A stretch of DNA of 64,000 bases from Poecilobothrus nobilitatus (GCA_947095535.1 OX352772.1:105160449-105224448), one strand, 5' to 3'. Counted from the first letter of the stretch, positions 45,161-57,170 are shown. Notes: a model not told the origin generated them from the letters alone. Numbers and translations are program-made.

Positions 45161-46810
45161 TAAGTCTGCCGAATTTTATATTAATAAAAAAAAAATGGAA
45201 TATTTTATGTTATATCAAAAATTCAGCTTAAAAAATCAATATTCCAACCTAAATAAACAAAACTACTTTAAAGTCTGTTGCGAAGTTTTTACCAGCTTTT
45301 ATAATAGTGAAAACAAAATCAAGAATAAAATCGGCCTATTATTCTTTTCTTATAAATATAAGGCTTATTATAAACTTTGCTCTTTTCACGTTCAGGTCTT
45401 TTAATTTTATTAAGAGTATTTTTATTTTTTTCAAAACAAAAAGTTATTTGAAAACTGCCAACAGAAGATTAATAATTTATTTTTAATTTACCGCTGCGAC
45501 CAGTTCATAATGGATGTGGCGGTCAAATTTAAAAATTAAAAATTAGCTTTAAATTTTGTGTTGAAAGTACTTTTTAAAAAATAAAAGTTTGTGTCTTTGA
45601 TAAGACTTTTAGTCGAAGATTTGTGTCTCTGATAATAAAATTTTAAATTATTAAATAAATATACAGAAATATTATCATTGGTTTAGTTTACATTTAGTGT
45701 GAGTGGTTTATTAATTATAGAAATAAAATTTTTTTTTTACATGTTGGCAAGGTCTCGCCAACATCTTGTGTGCATTGGTATTCTGGTATTATCATTATAT
45801 TGTGTATATTATCAGAAATTCAATCATTAATTTCAGGTATTATATTATCTGATCTGATTAATAAATCTTATTTTTTTCCATGGCTAACAATATTATTAAT
45901 GGTCTAATAATAAATTAGTACAAAATTATGAATCTTTTGTGAGAGAAAGCTTCTAAAATGATATTTTCTATGTTATTTTTTTCTTTTTTTTTAAAGAAAA
46001 ATCTCCGTTTCTATAATATTTAGTAAGTTTCTGACTTCTGTTATGAAATATAATTATTTAAGTCTGCCGAATTTTATATTAATAAAAAAATTTCGAATAT
46101 TTTATGTTATACCAGTTCTACCGAAAATTTAGCTTAAAAATCTAAATTTCAACCTAAATAAACAAAACTATTTTAAAGTATGTTACGAAGCTTTTACCAG
46201 CTTTTATACTAATGAAAACAAAATCAAGAATAAAATCGGCCTATTATTTTTTTATTATAAATATGAGGTTTACTATAAACTTTGCTCACTCTCACTTTTT
46301 CACTTTCAGGCGTTTTAATTTTATTAAAAGTACCTATTTTTATTTTTTTTTTCCAAAACAAAAATTGAAAACGCCAACAGAACCGCTGCGACCAGTTCAT
46401 AATGGACGTGGCGGTCAAATTTAAAAATTAAAAATTTGCTGAATTTATTTTGATTGAAAATGTGTTTTTTTAAGTATGTACTTTTCCTTTTTTGACTATA
46501 CTCACTTTTAATTAACGGTTTGTGTCTCTGGTAATACTTCCAGTGGATTTTTGGTCCATGGAAATTTGGTCACTCGTAATAATATTTACTAAATTTATTT
46601 ATATTTTTAATGAAGGGTTTGTGTCTCTTGATAATACTTTGAGTCAAAGATTTGTGTCTCTGGTAATAAAATTTTAAATTATTAAATAAATATACAGAAA
46701 TATCATCATTGCCAGTTTAGTTTACATTCAGTGTGAGTGTTTTATTATAGATATAAAATATATTTTTTTACATGTTGGCAAGGTCTCGCCAACATCTTGT
46801 GTATTATATT
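45161..46810. repeat. Duplicated ~0.9-kb non-coding unit
   Basis: Unit 1 starts at 45161 and unit 2 at 46059, both with TAAGTCTGCCGAATTTTATA. Both then contain AAAATCAAGAATAAAATCGG, CCGCTGCGACCAGTTCATAA, TTTGTGTCTCTG words and a closing hairpin ATGTTGGC-AAGGTCTC-GCCAACAT (45741-45764 and 46772-46795). The offset grows from 898 to 1031 bp because unit 2 has an extra stretch of TTTGTGTCTCTG-type repeats. No convincing protein is encoded. It could be two copies of a non-autonomous element ending in a hairpin, or a local duplication. Confidence 0.85.
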
Positions 46811-47191
46811 ATAGATATAAGTTAACAATGTTCCCAGTTTTATATGTGAAAATGTTTACAATTATATTGATTTTATGTTTCTCAACAATGCGTACGATAT
46901 TTCAACTACAATGTTTTCATACATTGTTTGTGATGTTGCTCATTGAGGAAAATAAATAACAACTAAATTTAATAACATAAGCATAATTTTGTAGCGTAAT
47001 TTATATTTTTAGGGTCAATATCAATATTGTGTATGAATGAAATATTGTAATAACAAAAATACCAAAAAATAATTATTGTAATAACAAAAATACTATGAAT
47101 TAAATTTTATAAAGTAAGAATTTTTTTATAATAATAAATAATTTTGAATATTAATACGACTAATTGTTATAAATTCTTAAATATTGATTTT
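46811..47191. other. AT-rich spacer, no gene seen
   Basis: No protein-like frame. The word GTAATAACAAAAATAC occurs twice near 47047-47095. Confidence 0.5.
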
Positions 47192-47345
47192 TGTAAAATA
47201 AACGTTTTTTTAATATGTGATTTTTTTTCCTTTATTTCGAAACTTCAGAATAAGGAAATATGAATTTTTATGATGTAAACTAATTACCTAAATAAACAGT
47301 ATTTAATAAATTAAAACTAGATTACTATGCTGATGTTTCGAAAGA
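47192..47345. repeat. ~155-bp direct repeat, partner at 36117-36275
   Basis: It begins TTTTTGTAAAATAAACG and ends GTTTCGAAAGATAAGG, in the same orientation as the partner. Differences are mainly single bases and a 4-bp gap (ACTTCATTCAGAATAAGG against ACTTCAGAATAAGG). Confidence 0.85.
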
Positions 47346-48980
47346 TAAGGAAATTGAAACAATTAAATTGGATAAATTGAGTTCTATAAATACTGGATAT
47401 TTTAAAAAGAAATATTATTAAATTTTTATAAGTCAAATAATAAAGACCTTTTATAATTATTAAAAAATCTTTTTTATTTTTAAAAACCATTCTTTTCAAT
47501 TGCGATATAGCACAGAAGACTCGATAAAGCCTTGCTAACAAGCGGTGAAAAAGCAAGCGGAAAAAAATAACTAAAAAGGCTTAAAAATAATTTTAATAAA
47601 TATTAAGTTAAAATTACAAGTTGAAAGCTAAATTTTTGATATGTTGTAGGTAACTCCAAATTTTATTTTAATATAAAATTCGGCATATTTTCGTAAATAA
47701 TAATGAAATCAATAAATAATAAATAAAGTGCGCATTTTTAACTATTTCGTAATGAAAATAGTTAAAAATGCGCACTTTTTCGAAAAAAAAACAAAATAAT
47801 AAGAACAAAAAATTTTTAAAATGAAATTTTACGCTCATCTGTTTGAATGGATGCACTAATACATTCAAAGGTTTCGATGTCACGGGCTTCCATTATTGTT
47901 GGTTCTGCTATTACAAAAGATGGACCACTCTAATTTACACATATTAATGCAGTTTTTACAACTACCTAAACAAACAAAAATCATTAGTAAAAGTAGCTAA
48001 AATATATGCTACTTCGTTTCAAAATCATTCTGAATTGAAATTACTGTCTGGGAGAAAATTAACGAGATATTGTTTATATTGCGGTATTTGTACAGTTCTT
48101 TTTTAAAGGCGCAACTAAACTCGAATTAAACTATATATTCGAGAATTCATAATTTAATAAAAAATTTTAATAAAAATGTTGAAGAATTTGATATAAGACA
48201 TAAAATGTTAAGTGTTCAACATTTGTAAAACATAAATATAATATATTTCAAAATCGTATTTTGATTCCTTATATACAGCTTCAAATTATTTGTTTCAGTA
48301 AATCGTTTTGAAAATTTTGGATTAACTCTTTCGCTATGGAGCTTTTATTCGCAACTTAGCCGCTGAGTAATTACATATATCATTTTCTCGGTGCAGTTCT
48401 ATGATGCGAAAATTACAAATGGTTAACGTCATGAACGTGTTGCCGTTTTTGTTATCCTGGGACATATTATCCCAATTTTTATTTATGTCTCAATATTGAC
48501 TTTCATTACTGCAAATTCAAAAGCAAGTGAAATCGAAATAAAATAAAAGTAGATTAATTTTCAAATAAATAAATTTCAAAAATAAATTTTTTTTCATACA
48601 TGAGCAGTAATTATATATTTTTAAACTTATATTATATGTTTATTCAAAAATGTGTAAATAAAAAGTTTTATTTGTACTTCTCATATACTTCTCGTACACT
48701 TTTACTTTTGATTTCGATTTTAATTTTGATTAAATTTTAATTTTTGTTCATTTCAATTTTTCCTGTAATCTTAAATTACATACTTTAATTTATTTTAATT
48801 CAGATTTTAATGTTGGTTAATCTTGGTTTTAATTACAATTTGATTCTATTTTAATTCCGATTTTGATTATAATTTTAAATTAAATTTAAATTTTAACGTT
48901 ATTCTGGTTTTTTTTATTGTTTTTTTGTTTTGCATTAATTGTTTTCCAACAAAATTACCAATTTTAATATTAATTTCTGT
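47346..48980. other. AT-rich stretch, no gene seen apart from a hairpin
   Basis: It contains the 23-bp-stem hairpin at 47725-47778. Near 48321, TTAACTCTTTCGCTATGG could be a piggyBac-type end, but no partner was found. From 48700 to 48980 the sequence is mostly ATTTTAATTT-type words. Confidence 0.5.
47725..47778. repeat. Perfect 23-bp stem hairpin
   Basis: The left arm AAAGTGCGCATTTTTAACTA (+TTT) at 47725-47747 is exactly complementary to 47756-47778, with the 8-base loop CGTAATGA. It stands alone in AT-rich DNA. It could be a remnant of a foldback element or a template-switch product. No mature small RNA can be inferred. Confidence 0.8.
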
Positions 48981-48983
48981 AAT

Positions 48984-51661
48984 ATACGCGGGTTGCAAAC
49001 GAATTTTCATGCCGTCGAGTGTCATCTTAGTTCAATTAAACCAGCAATTTTAGCCCTATGTGAAACGCAAGTAACAACTTGTTAAAAATCCCACTAGGAT
49101 CCCGGACCGTGCTGATCAAGAAGGTCACCTCTTGGATCTGTTTCTCACCTCACACCCTGAAAAATATGTGGTTTCAGTTGGTTGCCCCCTGGGTAATTCC
49201 GATCATTGTTTGGTTAAGAAAAGTTTCCAGGTAAGCCCAATCCCCAATCAGAGGTCCCCTCCCGAAAAATTAGTTTGGCGCTACAGCCATGCTGACTGGG
49301 AGGGTCTTAACAACTTTTTTAGAACATTTGATTAGTTATTCTGCTTCCGTAATAAGAATGTTAACTTTGCTGCAAATGCGATTAGTGAAACTATTTTACT
49401 TGGAATGAGGTTATTCATTCCTCATTCCATGAAATCTGTTAAGAGGAGGCCCAAATCTTGGTTTAATCGCATTTGCAAAGAAGCCATTTTTAGAAAAGAG
49501 GAGGCTTTTAAACTATATCAAAACAATAGATCGGAGGCTCATAGGGCCAACTATATAGTGGTGAGAAACAGATGCAAGAGAGTTATCAATAAGCAAAAAT
49601 TCTTGTTCAACCAAGGGTTGAAACGTAAGGTCATCCACATAGCAAATCCTTTTCAACATTTGCAAAAAGTCTAAAAGAAGACGTTAGAGGGTCTTCTTTT
49701 CCACCACTTGTTGATAATAATAACAAAACAGTATCAGATTCTAGAGAGAAAGCGAACTTATTTGGCAAGCAGTTCGGTTCTAATTCGATACTGCCACAGT
49801 CAGCTCAGATGCCACCTTCTGTTCCCCGAGTTGGCTGCTCCTTTGGAAAAATTTACTTTAGGACGCGGGCGGTGATGAAAATCTTGAAAAATTTTGATAC
49901 AAATAAGTCAGCCGGTCCAAATGTTATAACCACCATGGTGCTTAAAAATACCTACTCCAGTATTTCAAAACCTCTGCGCAACCTTTTCTACCTCTCCTTC
50001 ACTTCGGGTATTCATCCTACCCAATGGAAGGTTGCACATGTTTTCCCAATTCCCAAAAAAGGTAAAAGCGATTCCTCCAACTACCGCCCTATTGCTATAA
50101 CTTCGGTCCTCTTCAAAGTAATGGAGAAAATTGTGAACCAAAAGTTTCTGAAATATCTGGATCACAAAGGTCTGCTTCATGATCGTCAATGCGGGTTCAG
50201 AGTCCGTCGTTCAACCGGTGATCTCATGACTTACCTTTGTGAGAAGCTAATCATCAGCCTTCATCTTTCTGGTGAATCTGATGTTGTGGATCTTGATATT
50301 TGTAAGGCTTTCGATCGAGTTCGGCACGATGCTCTATTGACAAAATGCAAAGCAATAGGTCTAGGTAGGGTCTTTCTAAAATGGATTGGAGATTTCCTTT
50401 CGAATCGTACGATTCGTGTACCGGTCGATGGATATTAATCTGACAAATTCAAAATAAATGCTGGTGTCCCTCAAGGATCAGTTTTATCCCCCACTCTTTT
50501 CTTCATATTCACCAATGACCTACTTTCTTTAACCTCCAATCCGATCCATAGTTTCGCAGACGACAGCACCCTTGTAGCTTCCTATGAATTTCATAGCCGC
50601 TGTAACACTAATCACCAGATTAATATAACAGCAAAAAATTTCACTATTAGTGAGTTAATTAACGATTTAGCCAAAATTCAAAAATGGGGTGAAGTCAACA
50701 GAGTTGATTTCAACACGAAAAAAACACAATGCTGTCTGATCTCACGAAAAATTGCCTCTACTATTCCCAACCTATTATTTCAGGGAGAGGTTTTGCAGCA
50801 TTCAACAGATTTAAACATGTTGGGTATCGAGTTAAACCAAAAATTGACTTGGTCAAATCACATTTTTGGTATAGCTAAGGATGCAGCTAAATGTTTGGGT
50901 TTTTTGTATCGCTGCAAAACTTACTTTTCTGCATCTGATCTTCTCAATATCTATAAAACGTACATTCGGCCGAAAATGGAGTATAATGCACACATTTGGG
51001 CTGCAGGCCCTCAAATAGCGCTGGGTTACCTAGATAATGTGCAAAACAGAGCTATTCGTCTTATCAACGACCCCAGTGTAACTTCAATGCTCACTCCACT
51101 CAGTCATCGTCGCACAGTTGGGTCACTAATCTTGTTTTATAGATATCTCGTAGTTAACACCTGCTCGAATGAATTAAAACAGTTAATGCCTCCGCTCAAA
51201 GTTTTCCAGCGAGAAACAAGGCGGGCAGCAGAAGCTCATCCCTACCATGTAGAGATTTCAAGATGGCGTAATACAGCTTATGGAGATTCGTTTGTCATGC
51301 GCACGTGCCGCCTGTGGAACCATATACCATCGCATGTGTTCCGTAAAGTTGGTAATTCTTATGTGTACGATTTACTTAAGTTTAAGAAGAACATTAACAT
51401 CTTTCTTCAAAATGTCCCTCAAAATTTTCCTACCTATCCCCCATAATCCAAATTTCCCAATTCCAATTTTCCTAATTATCCTTCCCACATCCCTATCCTC
51501 AAAACCAAACTGTACATTCGTATTAAAGGTTCCATCCTAAAGTTTGGTTTTAAAAGGGGGGTGGTTTTGGTTGGTTAAAGTCCAACACTGAGGAAGCACG
51601 TGCAGTTCCTCTTGGTGACTTTTGAGTTTTCCACCAACCCTCGTAAAAAAAAAAAAAAAAA
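48984..51661 (+). pseudogene. Family J jockey-like retrotransposon, RT nearly intact
   Basis: The endonuclease start is at ~48984-49080 (RGLQTNFHAVECHLSSIKPA, then ILALCETQ). An internal deletion then leads to PTRIPDRADQEGHLLDLFLT and SDHCLVKKSF. The linker follows, with AANAISETILLGMRLFIPHS and NRCKRVINKQKFLFNQGL. RT runs in one frame from 49809 to 51446: SNYRPIAITSVLFKVMEKIV, CGFRVRRSTGDLMTYL, VVDLDICKAFDRVRHDALL, NAGVPQGSVLSPTLFFIF and SFADDSTLVAS. The C-terminal blocks are KLTWSNHIF, MEYNAHIWAAG and RTCRLWNHIPSHVFRK. I see a single in-frame stop in it, TAA at 50436-50438. The 3' end is a poly(A) run at ~51646-51661. The sequence is GC-richer than its surroundings. No RNase H was seen. Confidence 0.9.
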
Positions 51662-51664
51662 TTT

Positions 51665-52190
51665 TGGCATGGAACATAAATTTTTTTTGTGAAACTTACC
51701 AAAACAACCATAGCAAAGTGATTTATTACACTCAAAGCAGACAAATTTTGTTCGTTTTTCTTTACGTAAGGACGAGCAGCATCGTTTTCAATATGGTGTC
51801 TCTTTTACGGTAAACGATCGCCTATGTTCAAAATATTAACTTCTTTCTTAAAAGGACGACCACCCGTTCTTCTATACCTAATGGTTGCATTTTTGTTCCT
51901 TCTCGTATTATTTGCTCAGCTAACTCAACAATAAATTGTTTTAGATCAGTTTTCTTTCGATGAATATCTTGATGCAAAATCCAAGAGTTAATATGACAGT
52001 CATAAATAGTTTGAAAAATACTTTTTTCAACCATTTTTGGGATTTTCTTTTCATATCATAAACTCAATTTTTTGGTCGGCAATATCAACGTTACCGATTA
52101 TTTTATTATAATCTACTATTGCTTGAGGACATTTATTTATAGTTCCGTCTTTTGACTTGCATACTTAAAGATGCATTAAATAATTAAAGT
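51665..52190 (-). pseudogene. piggyBac-like transposase, C-terminal fragment (third family)
   Basis: Read leftward: NKCPQAIVDYNKIIGNVDIA, then DQKIEF.DMKRKSQKWL, then NSWILHQDIHRKK (DxxxxNSWILY is typical). The end is a Cys-rich tail, TKFVCFECNKSLCYGCFG, at ~51700-51760. The catalytic core upstream is missing. The family J poly(A) tail ends right beside it. Confidence 0.8.
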
Positions 52191-52525
52191 TTCAGACTCA
52201 TCAGTATAACTACGATTTATTTTTTTAACTTTTGTTCAGCACCAATTAATTAAATTAATTTGTTTGTTTTGCAATATTTGTAAATAATTTAAAGAACTTA
52301 AAAATAAATACATAACTTTTTTTTATTATGATTGAATTTAATTTTAAATTAATTTTTTCCTTAATAATGTTTAATATTTTCAAATTGTTTAATTAAACGA
52401 ACAATTTCTGTTTATTAAAACTTTTCAAGCATACCAAGTAATTTAATTTCGAAAATACAGTTGTTTTGTTAAATTAATCTCTCACTTAAATAAGATAACA
52501 GATTTTTAAGAATTTAGAAAAAGGA
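52191..52525. other. AT-rich spacer, no gene seen
   Basis: No protein-like frame; short AATTAATTAAATTAATTT words near 52245. Confidence 0.5.
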
Positions 52526-52534
52526 ACTCTATTG

Positions 52535-52704
52535 GGGCCTCGGTGGCCTAATGGATAAGAGCGTATAAAATACGCTGTAAACACCGAAGGAGTATGGGTT
52601 CGAACCCCACGTACGTCGTAAGAGTTATTTCCCCTTACGACATTTACAGGCATGATTGTTCACATTTATGTGGCTAAGAAATCCACTACAAAAAAAAAAA
52701 AAAT
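52535..52704 (+). mobile_element. tRNA-derived SINE with perfect target duplication
   Basis: The ~170-bp element starts GGGCCTCGGTGGCCTAATGG. Box A (TGGCCTAATGG, 52544-52554) and box B (GGTTCGAACCC, 52597-52607) form an internal pol III promoter. The region between them does not fold as an anticodon arm of normal size, so this is not a working tRNA. A short unrelated body follows (TTACGACATTTACAGGCATG), then an A-rich tail (~52687-52703). Both sides carry ACTCTATTG (52526-52534 and 52705-52713). It would depend on another element's reverse transcriptase; a jockey-like family here could be the partner (inference). Confidence 0.9.
52544..52607 (+). promoter_or_regulatory. RNA polymerase III internal promoter (boxes A and B)
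   Basis: Box A TGGCCTAATGG is at 52544-52554 and box B GGTTCGAACCC at 52597-52607, spaced 42 bp apart, within the range used by tRNA-type promoters. It belongs to the SINE. Confidence 0.85.
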
Positions 52705-52713
52705 ACTCTATTG

Positions 52714-53740
52714 TATTAAACTCACTTCTGGTTTGGCTTTGAAACTTAAAACAAGCAATAGTTTTTAATTTTACCATTTATATCGATTCAATTTAATAAT
52801 TACAAAGTATATTAAAAATTTAATGTTAATAAAAAACTTTGTACAAAAATAAAGTATTGTATAATAAAATTAAAATATAAGTATTAGTGAAAGAAGTTAG
52901 TTAATTAACTTAGTGTGAGTATGAGTTAATTAACAGAATTAATTATTACATCTAAAAAATCAAAAAAAATATAAGAAACTTGTAAAAATATAATTAAAAG
53001 ACAAAATAATAAGATACATTTGATTAAGTGCATTGATAAAATTTAATAAAAACAATAGTTTGTGAAGCATATACATTTATGTATAAAAATTAAACAGAAT
53101 AAGTGAATTCCAGCAGTGAATGTAAAATATAAATTATATAAATTAAAATATAACATATAGTAAATATATATAATATATAGTAAATATATATAATATATAG
53201 TAAATATATATAATATATATATATAATATATAGTAAATATCATCATCAAACTTCATGGAAATTAAAACAGCGGAACGTGATTTATATAGCGGCGTACATA
53301 GTATTAAATAATAAGAAGGTCAACCAGAAGTCAAATTATAAGCGTGGGTCAATTATATCCTAAGTCATAAAAAGTTCAAGTAAAACATTAATACATATAT
53401 GTACTATAACTACTTCTTTTCTTTATTAACACTAACAACAAAATTTCTTCGCGAAAGTAAATTATATTACAAACTAATTACAAATAAACATTTATCTTCA
53501 AACTTGTCGTTATTTAATCCTTGTATTAATGATATAACTATAATATAATGATAATATAGACATACATATATATCAGTTCTATTTTGTATGGAACATATAT
53601 ATCGAGGGGTTTGCATACACGTGGAATTTGCTAAGTTTTTGAAGTCATTTTATTTTTTGCAATTAGAATAAAAATAAATTATATTATAAATATAAAAACA
53701 ACAATAGCTCTTCCTGTAATTTTATTTAATTTCACTTAAA
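52714..53740. other. AT-rich stretch with (TA) repeats, no gene seen
   Basis: At 53150-53240 the word AATATATAGTAAATATATAT is repeated several times. The rest is AT-rich. The part just before 53741 may be the 5' untranslated end of element C. Confidence 0.55.
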
Positions 53741-54735
53741 ATGCCTTGTGCTTGTTGAAATAAAGTTGAAAGGAACGAACTTAAAATTTACTGCTTGGAT
53801 TGTAAAAATTATTTTCATGCGAGGTGTGTAAATGTATTAAAAAGCGATATCAACTACATGACTGCTTCTAATGTACCGCATACATGTTCACAATGCGGTT
53901 CACTTCGTTGAAAATCGATACATTCAAATGATCATATTATTCCAGCATCTAAAAACAATATTGAAGTAGACCCGATTGTAGCTTCTCGTACCGGTACAAC
54001 TACTAATAAAGGCTATACTTTAGCAGAAAATAACAACATCATCATCAACTCTTCTGTGACGATCTTCAACGAAATGATATTTGAAGAGTTAACTAATTTA
54101 AAAGCTATGATTTCTAACTTTATGTGTAAAATAAATATATTAGGAGTGGAGAAAATTTATATGGTGAATAAAATTAATGATTTAAGCAATAGAATAAATG
54201 TGCTAGAACAAAAAAAAAAGAAAATACATAGACATTATCGGTATTCTTAATAGTAATGCCAAAGAGAAAGTTATTACTTTCTTGTCTAATGCTTTTGATG
54301 AGCATTTAGGTGAAGGTGAATTAGTTAATTGTTTTGTGAGAAATATCAATACTAAAGCTTCTTTTGCTCAAGTTCTCTCTGAGAATAATTCACAAACTGT
54401 CTCCAGAAATAGTGCAGAAGTCCATCTAAAAGTATTGTTTCAGTAAAATTCTCTACTTTTTCTTTGAATGAGAGAATCATCCAGAAAAAATTTGCTGTAA
54501 AAAAGAAATTGAATGCTGGTATGTTTTTGGAGCGGAGCACAGAGACAAAAAAATATTCATTAATGATAGGCTCACGAAGTTTATGCGAGATTTATTGAAG
54601 AAAGCAAAAGAAGTTATGAAAGAAAAGGAGTTCAAATATATATGTGTGAGAAATTCAACTATTCTAGTAAGAAAAAAGGAAGACGATAAGTTTAATATTG
54701 TTAAATCATTTGAAGATCTTGAAAAATTAATTTAA
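53741..54735 (+). pseudogene. Element C ORF1 (PHD-like finger, coiled coil, FP25K-like domain)
   Basis: ATG at 53741 gives MPCACC, then a stop, then LKIYCLDCKNYFHARC and HTCSQCGS, a PHD-like zinc finger as in element B ORF1. A coiled-coil part follows (NEMIFEELTNLKAMISNFMC, then NKINDLSNRINVLEQKKKK) at 54056-54235. A shifted block reads NAKEKVITFLSNAFDEHLG. The C-terminal domain reads FINDRLTKFMRDLLKKAKEV, then FKYICVRNSTILVRKK and FEDLEKLI, ending TAA at ~54733. This is the same domain order as element B, in a different family. Confidence 0.8.
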
Positions 54736-54847
54736 GTTAAAAAAAATGTTTTTTTTTCAATTGCCTTTTATATTTAAATGACAATCAACTTTGTTAATAA
54801 TGAATTTTTTGATAATGTAGACACGCCTTATATTAATTGTATAAATA

Positions 54848-56700
54848 TTGATAGTTTTAATTTTTCACTTGCAAGCATTAATAATTTTAAATAATTTTGC
54901 CGTTATTCATTTAAATATAAGAAGTATGCGAAAAAATGTTGATTCTCTTTTACCATATTTCTCGTCTCTTCATAATATTCCTAATTTAACTTTTGTTAGT
55001 GAAAATTGGATTGATTTTGAAATAGATAATTTTAGCACCAATTCTGATTATAAGTTTTTGCTTCGTGAAATAATAACTATGCAGCATATTGTGTAGGTGC
55101 AGATGGAGAAATGATTTAAATTGTAATTTTTTCTATGATAGTTTTAACAATGCGGATGTTATTAAGGTTGTTTGTAATATTGATAATGTTAATTTTTGTT
55201 TTGTGGGTATTTATAGGTTGCATGAATGTGGTAGTTTTTTGTCAGATTTTTCCTCCTACTTGAGTCACTTAAAAAGTAAAAATTGTATTATTGGGAGGGA
55301 GATTTCAATATTGATGTATTAAGTAGTTCAAATAATGTAACTATTATTGGCTACCTGGGGTTTTGTTTTGTTAATTAGTGAGCCTACTAGAATTACTCCA
55401 CATACTAATTCTTGCAATAATTATATTTTTTTCTGTTCTAATAAGAATAATAAATTTCAATTACAAAGCTTTACAAATTATATTAGAATTACAGATCATG
55501 TTAAGACTGGTTTAATTTTTAACCAATCAATAATAAATATTTGCCTTCACAACAAATAGTTCGATTATGTTAAATTATCTACAGCTTATATTTAGAAGAT
55601 ATTTATTTGCAGCCTGATCCGTTATTGGCCTTTGATACATTTCTGCATATATTTTCTGAGCATGTTACAAAAAGCTCAACTAATTCGCAAAATAAAGCTA
55701 AAAAGTGTTATATAAAAAGTTAAAATTGGAAATAGTTATAGTACTACTTTAAATATTTCAATAGGAGCTCCCCATGCTCCCCATGGGTCCGTTTTTGGTT
55801 CAGTTCTATTTTTAATTTACATTAATTCGTTGTTTTTGCAAAAATTTGAAGGTATTCCTACAGCTTTTGAAGATGACACTGCATTTACATATGCTTGTAA
55901 AAATCAAATTGAATTAGTTGATAATTTAAAATATGATTTAAATCTTCTTAGGCTTTGGTTCCACAGACATAAGTTAGTTATCATCTGTAAAACTAAATAT
56001 ACTTATGACGTTCAGTTTATATGGTAACTCCTATATAGATTCTATTATAATCTATCATGATCCGGTGTGTACTAAATATCCATTATTTCCTGAACATAAC
56101 TCTGTGTCAGTTACGGCTGACTGTACTCTTTAATTGTTTCGGAATTGCAAATGTGTCTGAGTTTAAATATCTATGATTACTAATTGAATCCAATTTGAAT
56201 TGGTCTAAGCACACGGCTCAATTAAAAAATTATTTAAATAAGATTATTAGGCAGTTATGTATATTAGGAACTTATTGCTCTACTAAAATGCCTACCAAAG
56301 TATACTATGCCTTATTTCAGTCTAAACTGCAATATGGGATAACCTGTTGGCGAGGGGTATGTTAACATATGTTAATTTGTTTCGTTCCTTTAAAATTCTT
56401 CCTTTGAGAAGTTTATTTTTCTACAAAACTCTTAAAGAGTTTTTAATCAAGTCAGGTTACCTTGATTATAGGCACACTAAAACTAATAATCTTAGAATTA
56501 ATAATAGTAATTTAGTCACTGTGCCTCGTTGTAATAAAACCCATTTTCTTATATTTATAAAATAATAGCACCTAGAATTTTTAATCAATTACCACCTTCA
56601 ATTAGAATTATTAGAAATTTATCAGAATTTTTAAAATTAGTTAAAAACTGACTTCTTAATAAAAATTATGAAGAAACTGACAAATTGCTTAATATTGTTA
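54848..56700 (+). pseudogene. Element C ORF2 remnant (endonuclease, deleted RT)
   Basis: The endonuclease starts with FAVIHLNIRSMRKNVDSLLP and LTFVSENWI (54880-55020). NVNFCFVGIYRLH and a degraded GDF-type block follow (GREISILM, ~55300), then TRITPHTNSCNNYIF and ITDHVKTGLIF. A large deletion removes the linker and RT fingers. RT resumes at ~55760 with HGSVFGSVLFLIYINSL, then AFEDDTAFTYA, in which EDD stands in place of ADD, then LRLWFHRHKL. The C-terminal part at 56347-56600 gives NNLRINNSNLVTVP and FNQLPPSIRII. It is heavily broken. Confidence 0.8.
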
Positions 56701-57170
56701 TATAATCTTAATTTATGTATTTTTAATCTTTGTTTTTTTTTGCATACTTCTTGCTACTTCACGTTATATTTGTTTTGACTTTACCTTTGAGGTAAAGTTA
56801 CATCCTTCGTTACATTACTTTTAATTTTTTTATTATTCTTAGTTTAACTTTTAATTTTTTTATATTATATAAATTTTGTTTTGTCTCCCCTCACAAAACT
56901 CATTAGAACTTTATTAAAACAAGCTATATTATTAATGAATTATTATTGTAGGATCATTCGTTACTTGCTTTTTTAAGCAATAGAATGATTACTAACTATT
57001 TTTTCTTAATTCACCTTTAGTAATAAGAACATTTGGAGGTACTACTTATCTAAATACTTTATATTGTTGTTTTTTTTTTTAATTATTAGAGTGTTGTTTG
57101 AATTCTGAGATTATTAACATATATATAAATTTTTTAACTAAAATTAAACTTACAAGTTATGCTCTCATTC
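56701..57170. other. Non-coding stretch, no gene seen
   Basis: It contains a short hairpin CTTTACC-TTTGA-GGTAAAG near 56780-56800 and T-rich runs. It may hold the 3' untranslated ends of element C (+) and the K-like element (-). Confidence 0.5.

Noticed and set aside
45072..45404. Open frame of 110 codons on the plus strand
   Set aside because: Its second half is repeated with shifts at 46059-46330, where the frame is not kept; non-coding repeat.
36117..47345. The direct repeats as LTRs of one large retrotransposon
   Set aside because: The sequence between them holds DNA transposons (P-like, Harbinger) and no retroviral genes, and the repeats lack TG...CA edges.
52535..52607. A tRNA gene
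   Set aside because: Boxes A and B are good, but the middle does not form a normal anticodon arm, and the sequence has a poly(A) tail and target duplications; it is a SINE.
53150..53240. A CRISPR-like or functional repeat array
   Set aside because: Simple TA-rich microsatellite with no spacers; CRISPR is not expected in a eukaryote.
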